NCBI GenBank assembly: GCA_900552145.1
Contig: URYW01000114.1
Location: 1-5,114 of the forward strand
Origin: an uncultured Collinsella sp.
GTDB taxonomy: Bacteria > Actinomycetota > Coriobacteriia > Coriobacteriales > Coriobacteriaceae
DNA length: 5,114 nucleotides
Reading direction: 5' to 3'
The notes beneath the pieces were generated by a model. The model was given only the letters and a program-made list of their open reading frames with translations, searched no databases and was not told where the DNA came from. The translations under genes were made by a program, and so were the position numbers. This document shows positions 1-3,555 of the stretch, in pieces (position 1 is the stretch's first letter; each line of letters begins with the position of its first letter).

Positions 1-375
1 TGTGAGCACGTCTTAAATACCATTGCGGCCGTAGATGCTGCTGCCCACCGTGGCGGTATTGCGCAGCTGCACGCCTACGATATCGTGGACGGCGAACTCA
101 AAGACATTGTTGACAAGCGCGTTGAGCCCGGCATGACGTTCGAGCTGACGCAGGGTACACATGGCACCGATGCGAAACTCGGTCTCGGTCTCCTCGCTCT
201 GATCGAGTCCGCAGGCCGAAAGGTCACTCGCCGTCGCGACGCGACGCGAACCCAGGCGCATCCAAATACCACCGCCCACAATCTTGTTGTTGCGGTTCTT
301 CTGTAAGAGCTCATAGGCTTCGGCCGCGTTTCCAACACGGACGTAGGTACCGAACTTGAGCACGTTCTCCCCCAT
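1..375 (-). pseudogene. Molybdenum-hydroxylase FAD-binding subunit (xanthine dehydrogenase/CoxM-like), interrupted by an in-frame stop
   Basis: The open frame 375-13 encodes 120 residues resembling the N-terminal half of the FAD-binding domain of molybdopterin dehydrogenases, the subunit that passes electrons from the Mo/Fe-S subunits to FAD. Visible signatures are KFGTYVRV near residues 7-14, a GGGIWMRLG segment (about 34-42) in place of the usual GGT/GGM FAD loop, SDLSACGLD (about 50-58), FRIGAMCTLRQLE (about 67-79) and VGVQLRNTATVGSSIYGR (about 100-117), the second FAD-contacting stretch. Family members run to about 260-290 residues, so this one is less than half length. It stops at TAA (13-15), yet the same frame continues with codons for D-V-L-T to the window edge. 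From memory of the family this region reads GR(Y/F)GFSDVLT, so the stop seems to replace the serine. I infer a nonsense mutation or a sequence error. The ATG at 375 has only a weak purine-rich site ahead (GAAGAG directly abutting it). The GTG four codons in is an alternative start, since family proteins often begin near LKFG. Confidence 0.72.
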
Positions 376-438
376 CTCTTCACTTGTCCAGTACCTTTAA
401 GTGTACCAAACGAGGGGGCACAGCCATCGTCACCATAG

Positions 439-470
439 AAAAAGACTCCCAGCCGGAATGGCTGAGAGCC
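439..470 (-). terminator. Rho-independent terminator of gdhA
   Basis: Read on the minus strand, GGCTCTCAGCC (470-460), a 5-nt loop (459-455) and GGCTGGGAGTC (454-444) form an 11-bp stem. In RNA all positions pair, two of them as G·U wobbles. Five T residues follow immediately (443-439). It lies 28 nt past the gdhA stop codon, which is the expected place for an intrinsic terminator, and it separates gdhA from the FAD-subunit gene. In plus-strand RNA the two wobbles become A·C mismatches, so the signal is directional. Confidence 0.85.
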
Positions 471-497
471 TCATCACATGCCATATCAAGCGAAGAT

Positions 498-1853
498 TTA
501 GCAGACGCCCTGGGCGAGCATGGCGTCGGCGACCTTCAGGAAGCCGGCGATGTTGGCGCCCATGACGAAGTTGCCCTCCTGGCCATACTCCTTGGCGGTG
601 TCGTCCACGTTGTGGAACATGCCGCGCATGAGCTGCTCGAGCTTGCCGTCGACCTCCTCGAAGGTCCAGGACAGGTGCTCGGCATTCTGGCTCATCTCCA
701 GGCCGGACACGAGCACGCCGCCGGCGTTGGCAGCCTTACCGGGCATAAAGGCGACGCCGTTCTCCTGGAAGTAGGTCGTAGCCTCGATGGTCGTGGGCAT
801 GTTCGCGCCCTCGCCGACCACCTTGCAGCCGTTGGCGACGAGCGCCTGGGCGTCCTCGAGCAGCAGCGTGTTCTCGCGAGCGCAGGGCAGCGCGATGTCG
901 CAGGGCAGCTGCCACACGCCGCGGCCGTCGCCCTCGTGCCACACGGCGTTGGGCTTCTCGTCAACGTACATAGCGAGCGTGACGCCCTTGTCGTGGCCGG
1001 AGCGCTTCTTGTTGTAGACATGCTCGAGCACGGTGTAGTCGATGCCGTCGGGATCCTCGACCCAGCCGTGGGTATCGGAGCAGGCCAGCACCTTGCCGCC
1101 GAGCTGGGCGACCTTCTGGACCGCGTAGATGGCGACGTTACCGGAGCCGTGAACGACGCCGTTCTTGCCCTCGAAGGAGTCGCCGCGGCTCTTGAGGTAC
1201 TCGTCCACAAAGTAGGCCAGGCCGTAGCCGGTGGCCTCGGTACGGGCGAGCGAGCCGCCAAAGGAGAGGCCCTTGCCGGTGAGGACGCCGGTCCACTCGT
1301 TGGTCAGGCGCTTGTACTGACCGAACAGGTAGGCAACCTCGCGGCCGCCAACGCCCAGGTCGCCGGCGGGATCGTCGGTGTTGGGGCCAATGTGGCGATA
1401 GAGCTCGGTCATGAAGGACTGGCAGAAGTGCATAATCTCGCTGTTAGACTTGCCCTTGGGGTCAAAGTCGGAGCCGCCCTTGCCGCCGCCCATGGGAAGG
1501 GTGGTCAGGCTGTTCTTGAGGATCTGCTCCAGGCCCAGGAACTTGAGCATGCCCAGGGTAACCGTCGGGTTAAAGCGCAGGCCGCCCTTGTAGGGTCCAA
1601 TGGCAGAGTTGAACTCGATGCGGTAGCCGCGGTTGACCTGAACCCTGCCCTGGTCGTCGATCCAGGGAACACGGAACATGACGATGCGCTCGGGCTCGAC
1701 GAGGCGCTCCAGCAGGGCGGCCTCCTCGTACTCGGGGTGGGCGTCGAGCGCCGGCTGGATAGTGCCGAGGATCTCGGTCGCGGCCTGGATGAACTCAGGC
1801 TGCTCGGGATAGCGGGCCTTGAGCTCTTCGAGAACTTTCTGCGTGTAGCTCAT
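498..1853 (-). CDS. gdhA: NADP-type glutamate dehydrogenase
   Basis: This gene encodes a 451-residue cytoplasmic glutamate dehydrogenase that interconverts 2-oxoglutarate plus ammonium and L-glutamate. The length matches the hexameric small-subunit class, of which E. coli GdhA (447 aa) is typical. The substrate-binding segment GPYKGGLRF is at 86-94 (Lys89), ILKNSL is at 111-116 (Lys113), and the glycine-rich PMGGGKGGSDFDPKGKS at 120-136 carries the catalytic Lys125. PAGDLGVGGRE at 162-172 carries the conserved catalytic Asp165. The Rossmann dinucleotide loop is GSGNVA at 236-241. GEGANMPTT and PGKAANAGGV near the C-terminus are also family signatures. NADPH preference is inferred from similarity to the E. 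coli-type enzymes and not from one diagnostic residue. The ATG at 1853 is chosen because a strong Shine-Dalgarno GGAGGAA (1862-1856) precedes it. The gene is monocistronic by appearance: a leader with a candidate promoter lies upstream and a terminator 28 nt downstream. An antisense open frame across it is a composition artefact. Confidence 0.97.
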   Translation of the reverse strand: MSYTQKVLEELKARYPEQPEFIQAATEILGTIQPALDAHPEYEEAALLERLVEPERIVMFRVPWIDDQGRVQVNRGYRIEFNSAIGPYKGGLRFNPTVTLGMLKFLGLEQILKNSLTTLPMGGGKGGSDFDPKGKSNSEIMHFCQSFMTELYRHIGPNTDDPAGDLGVGGREVAYLFGQYKRLTNEWTGVLTGKGLSFGGSLARTEATGYGLAYFVDEYLKSRGDSFEGKNGVVHGSGNVAIYAVQKVAQLGGKVLACSDTHGWVEDPDGIDYTVLEHVYNKKRSGHDKGVTLAMYVDEKPNAVWHEGDGRGVWQLPCDIALPCARENTLLLEDAQALVANGCKVVGEGANMPTTIEATTYFQENGVAFMPGKAANAGGVLVSGLEMSQNAEHLSWTFEEVDGKLEQLMRGMFHNVDDTAKEYGQEGNFVMGANIAGFLKVADAMLAQGVC

Positions 1854-1887
1854 GCTTCCTCCAATGATGGGAAACGAAAAATGTCGG

Positions 1888-1910
1888 TCGCGGCACCCTA
1901 TGCGCCGCGA
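1888..1910 (-). promoter_or_regulatory. Hairpin in the gdhA leader
   Basis: TCGCGGC (1888-1894) and GCCGCGA (1904-1910) form a perfect 7-bp inverted repeat around a 9-nt spacer, about 35 nt upstream of the gdhA start codon. If the candidate promoter at 1920-1949 is used, the hairpin lies almost at the 5' end of the mRNA, where it could stabilise the transcript or act as a regulator site. No function can be read from sequence alone. Confidence 0.4.
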
Positions 1911-1919
1911 ACTTTATCG

Positions 1920-1949
1920 AGTATGGATAATATCGCACTGTTGCAGCAA
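1920..1949 (-). promoter_or_regulatory. Candidate gdhA promoter
   Basis: On the minus strand a -35-like TTGCTG (1949-1944) and a -10-like CATACT (1925-1920) are separated by 18 nt. Each is only a partial match to the sigma-70 consensus. A better -10 match, TATTAT (1932-1927), overlaps the spacer but lacks a good -35 at the right distance. The stretch is distinctly AT-richer than the coding DNA around it and is correctly placed for gdhA, giving a leader of about 60 nt. Confidence 0.3.
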
Positions 1950-2033
1950 AGTTTCGCATAAGCCGACGAGCAGATGTTTCGTTTTGATTACGATGCAGGT
2001 AGAAGCGTTTTTGAGTGCCTGACATGCAAAACC

Positions 2034-2070
2034 CGTGTTTCAAACCTGTTTCGTCCACGTGTTCCAAACC
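2034..2070. repeat. 13-nt direct repeat pair upstream of gdhA
   Basis: CGTGTTTCAAACC (2034-2046) is repeated as CGTGTTCCAAACC (2058-2070), a one-base difference, with starts 24 nt apart. The second copy overlaps the left arm of the palindrome at 2064-2107. It could be a pair of regulator half-sites or part of an intergenic repeat element; two copies are too few to decide. Confidence 0.5.
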
Positions 2071-2107
2071 ACCACATTGGGGACAGGCACCTTTGTGGTG
2101 GTGTTGG
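2064..2107. repeat. Imperfect palindrome downstream of the mobA-DUF3343 pair (REP-like)
   Basis: CCAAACCACCACA (2064-2076) pairs with TGTGGTGGTGTTGG (2094-2107) over 13 bp with a single bulged G at 2103. The 17-nt loop contains GGGGACAGGCACC. It begins 4 nt past the DUF3343 stop codon, so it may form the 3' end of that transcript. No T-tract follows on the minus strand, so it is not a classical intrinsic terminator. Size and position resemble the REP-type palindromes found between genes in many bacteria, but that identity is inferred and depends on finding further copies in the genome. Confidence 0.55.
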
Positions 2108-2110
2108 CGA

Positions 2111-2506
2111 TTAGAGGACGAGCTGGTGGTAGTCGGCGGGGGTTATGCGGCCTTCGGTGGCAGCGCGGAAGGCGGCGAGGGCGTCGCCCGAGAACGGCAT
2201 GGCCCAACACAGTCCGCAGCCGGCGGTGATGGAGCCGGGCAGTGGCATGATGCGCCCGGGCACACCGGCATCCAGGCACAGCTGTTCGCATTCCATCACA
2301 TCGAAGGTGCTGTCAAACGACACGATGATCTTGCGCTCATGTTCGAGGGCATCACCGGACGGGCCTTCACGGTGCGCCTCACGATACGCCGCGGCGGCCG
2401 CTTCCTCTTCCGCAGTATGCCCACAGCCGCTACAGCCGCAGGTACAGGGCTCGGAGCCATCGCAAGTGCAAGGCTCCCCCGTGTCGGGGCAAATATCGTG
2501 AGACAT
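2111..2506 (-). CDS. DUF3343 / putative Se/S-carrier-like protein with Cys-rich N-terminus
   Basis: The protein has 131 residues and two parts. Residues 58-131 match my knowledge of the DUF3343 family (putative Se/S carrier-like): IIVSFDSTFDVMECEQL (60-76), GVPGRIMPLPGSIT (81-94), then AGCGLCWAMPF (95-105) with a CxxC (Cys97, Cys100) where the family keeps a conserved Gly-Cys-Gly. The first 30 residues hold seven cysteines (6, 13, 15, 21, 23, 25, 28) plus His30, as in CTCDGSEPCTCGCSGCGH, and look metal- or chalcogen-binding. A charged, alanine-rich linker (about 31-57) joins the parts. No signal peptide or membrane segment is seen, so the protein is probably cytoplasmic. It begins 15 nt after the mobA stop codon with GGAG 6 nt before the ATG, so the two are probably co-transcribed. 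DUF3343 genes occur near selenium and molybdenum-hydroxylase genes in other bacteria, which agrees with selB and selC here. A role in selenium or sulfur delivery is inference. Confidence 0.8.
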   Translation of the reverse strand: MSHDICPDTGEPCTCDGSEPCTCGCSGCGHTAEEEAAAAAYREAHREGPSGDALEHERKIIVSFDSTFDVMECEQLCLDAGVPGRIMPLPGSITAGCGLCWAMPFSGDALAAFRAATEGRITPADYHQLVL

Positions 2507-2521
2507 GGCAACTCCAATCGT

Positions 2522-3154
2522 CTAGGCGAGTAACTCGGCCGCCGCAAACTCCTCGGGCGTATTGACGTTTTCGAAGCAGAGCGTCGAGCCTGCGGCCTTA
2601 ACGATCTGCGACTCATCCATATAACCAGCCTGAACGCGATTGATCAGGCAGCGAATGCGCTGGCGGTCGCAGGCGAGCAGCTCTTGGGCAACCGGCGCAC
2701 ACGCGTCACGGCGCCAGACGGCGCAAAGCGGCTCAATCCCCCGCTCCTCGCGCGGCACGCACACGTCGAACGCCTCGGCCTCAACACGATCGGCAAGCGC
2801 GCCGATAAGTTCCGGCGAGACAAACGGCATATCGCAGGCGACAATCGCCACGAGCGGCAATCGGGCCGCAGCCAGCGAGCTCGCGATGCCGCGCATGGCT
2901 CCCGCCGGCCCCTCAAGGTCCGACACTATTCGCGGCACCAGGCCGCCAAACGTGCGCTCCTCAAGATAGGCAAGCTCGCTGGGGCGCGAAGTCGTCACGA
3001 CCAACTCGCCGGCAACTGTCGCCAGCCGACCCAGCACGCGCTCGATGAGTGGCTCGCCGCAAAACGCCATGCGCGCCTTATCGCAGCCCATGCGCGACGA
3101 CAGCCCGCCCGCCTGGACGACACAAGAAAGATCGGCACGTCTTACGGTAGTCAT
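2522..3154 (-). CDS. mobA: Molybdenum cofactor guanylyltransferase
   Basis: This gene encodes a 210-residue cytoplasmic nucleotidyltransferase that transfers GMP from GTP to Mo-molybdopterin, giving the guanine dinucleotide cofactor of DMSO-reductase-family enzymes. The N-terminal nucleotide-binding signature is QAGGLSSRMGCDKA (14-27), the MobA form of LAGGxSxRMGxDKA. EGPAGAMRGI (81-90) follows, then ACDMPFVS (106-113) with the metal-binding Asp108, EPLCAVW (141-147) and FENVNTPEEF (194-203). Length is close to E. coli MobA (about 194 aa). The frame is open back to an ATG at 3388, but that extension would run through tRNA-Sec and its terminator and lacks family similarity. The ATG at 3154, preceded by GGAGGT (3170-3165), starts just before the family core. 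The related cytidylyltransferase MocA is less likely, because the CDMP and NxNTPE motifs read as MobA. The gene heads a pair with the DUF3343 gene and follows selC, linking molybdenum and selenium functions. Confidence 0.92.
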   Translation of the reverse strand: MTTVRRADLSCVVQAGGLSSRMGCDKARMAFCGEPLIERVLGRLATVAGELVVTTSRPSELAYLEERTFGGLVPRIVSDLEGPAGAMRGIASSLAAARLPLVAIVACDMPFVSPELIGALADRVEAEAFDVCVPREERGIEPLCAVWRRDACAPVAQELLACDRQRIRCLINRVQAGYMDESQIVKAAGSTLCFENVNTPEEFAAAELLA

Positions 3155-3164
3155 ACGGCAAAAC

Positions 3165-3170
3165 ACCTCC
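3165..3170 (-). promoter_or_regulatory. Shine-Dalgarno site fixing the mobA start
   Basis: GGAGGT on the minus strand ends 10 nt before the ATG at 3154. It is the best ribosome-binding site in the leader. It rules out the in-frame ATG at 3172, which overlaps it, and favours 3154 over the much longer open frame that starts at 3388. Confidence 0.7.
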
Positions 3171-3209
3171 ATCGGCATGCTCGAAACCCGGTGCACGAAG
3201 CTAAATACA

Positions 3210-3245
3210 GCCGCCGATAAAGCGGGCGGCACGGAGAGCCCGTGC
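3210..3245 (-). promoter_or_regulatory. Two adjoining hairpins between the selC terminator and mobA
   Basis: GCACGG (3229-3234) and CCGTGC (3240-3245) form a 6-bp stem with a 5-nt loop. GCCGCC (3210-3215) and GGCGGC (3225-3230) form a second 6-bp stem with a 9-nt loop. The two stems share bases 3229-3230, so both cannot form in full at once. They lie 56 nt or more upstream of the mobA start. They may be part of a mobA leader, or simply GC-rich spacer. I could not match them to a known riboswitch class. Confidence 0.3.
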
Positions 3246-3300
3246 AAAAACAAAACAGCGCCTTTGCGGCACGCAGCAAGACCGCGAGCACAAAAGCGCT
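3246..3300 (-). terminator. Rho-independent terminator of selC
   Basis: On the minus strand AGCGCTTTTG (3300-3291) pairs with CAAAGGCGCT (3266-3257), 10 bp including one U·G wobble. An inner GCGG...CCGC stem fits inside the long loop. A T-rich run with two T-tracts (3255-3252 and 3250-3246) follows at once. It begins 9 nt after the tRNA CCA end, as expected for an independently transcribed tRNA gene. Read-through into mobA remains possible. Confidence 0.75.
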
Positions 3301-3309
3301 GGTAGCGTA

Positions 3310-3406
3310 TGGCGGGAACGTATGTGAATCGAACACATCCAAGACGTTTTGCACGCCTCGCAACGGTTTTGAGGACCGCGGAGCCCACCGGAGCCCATCC
3401 GTTCCC
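3310..3406 (-). tRNA. selC: tRNA-Sec (anticodon UCA)
   Basis: This is the selenocysteine tRNA, charged with serine by SerRS, converted to Sec-tRNA by SelA and delivered to in-frame UGA codons by SelB. The fold can be drawn by eye over 97 nt. The acceptor GGGAACG pairs with CGTTCCC, with a possible eighth pair that is G·A. The 6-bp D-stem GGGCTC/GGGCTC has a 4-nt CGGT loop, a tRNA-Sec hallmark. The 5-bp anticodon stem GCGGT/ACCGT has loop CCTCAAA, giving anticodon TCA at 3372-3370. The long variable arm has a 7-bp stem GAGGCGT/ACGTCTT. The T-arm is ATGTG-TTCGATT-CACAT, followed by discriminator G and an encoded CCA. Length is close to E. coli selC (95 nt). A good -10 box lies just upstream, an intrinsic terminator just downstream, and selB is the next gene upstream. 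The only alternative, a UGA-suppressing tRNA, is made unlikely by the 6-bp D-stem and long variable arm. Confidence 0.96.
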
Positions 3407-3418
3407 AAGTGCGGCGAT

Positions 3419-3424
3419 ATTTTA
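3419..3424 (-). promoter_or_regulatory. Candidate -10 box of the selC promoter
   Basis: TAAAAT on the minus strand matches the sigma-70 -10 consensus at five of six bases. It ends 12 nt before the first base of tRNA-Sec, so transcription would begin a few bases ahead of the tRNA. No convincing -35 box is present at 16-18 nt; TTGGGT lies 19 nt upstream at best. Confidence 0.45.
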
Positions 3425-3463
3425 CCAAACCGAGCGGGCCCCAACCCAAAAAGACGAGCAAGA

Positions 3464-3530
3464 AGTTGCGGTGGAATAGTTCCTGGAAGAGGTATCTAAA
3501 CCGGAAAACAGGAACTATTTCACCGCAACT
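3464..3530. repeat. 22-bp inverted repeat between selB and selC
   Basis: The arms at 3464-3485 and 3509-3530 are reverse complements at 21 of 22 positions, separated by 23 nt. The outer parts are AGTTGCGGTGG and TTCACCGCAACT. The single exception (G3474 opposite T3520) pairs as G·U in plus-strand RNA but is an A·C mismatch in minus-strand RNA. The element starts 25 nt past the selB stop codon and ends 57 nt before selC. On the minus strand the nearest T-run (3452-3448) is 11 nt past the stem, so it is a poor classical terminator. A REP-like palindrome, a selB 3'-end hairpin or an RNase III site are the possibilities I would consider. Confidence 0.75.
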
Positions 3531-3555
3531 GAGGAGATGGGGCGGGGAGGCCGAT

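Noticed and set aside
13..15. Recoding of the stop codon in the FAD-subunit gene by the selenocysteine system
   Set aside because: The codon is TAA, whereas bacterial selenocysteine insertion here uses UGA (the tRNA anticodon is UCA), and the expected residue is serine.
384..1961. A 525-codon open frame on the plus strand opposite gdhA
   Set aside because: It is antisense to a clear gdhA gene. The translation is low-complexity (A, G, L, V, H, E rich) with no recognisable domain, as expected from the third-position GC bias of the true gene.
1795..2067. A 90-codon minus-strand frame overlapping the gdhA leader and start
   Set aside because: It runs through the gdhA ribosome-binding site and into the gene in another frame, with no domain; it is a chance opening in the intergenic region.
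2034..2107. A CRISPR-like array made of the direct repeat and palindrome
   Set aside because: Only two repeat units are present, the spacing gives an 11-nt spacer, and there are no cas genes in the window.
3155..3388. N-terminal extension of mobA back to an ATG at 3388
   Set aside because: It would translate through tRNA-Sec and its terminator, has no family similarity, and a good ribosome-binding site marks the start at 3154.
3464..3530. A miniature transposable element with 22-bp terminal repeats
   Set aside because: At 67 bp it is very short for such an element and I see no target-site duplication at its edges; a palindromic repeat or hairpin is a simpler reading.
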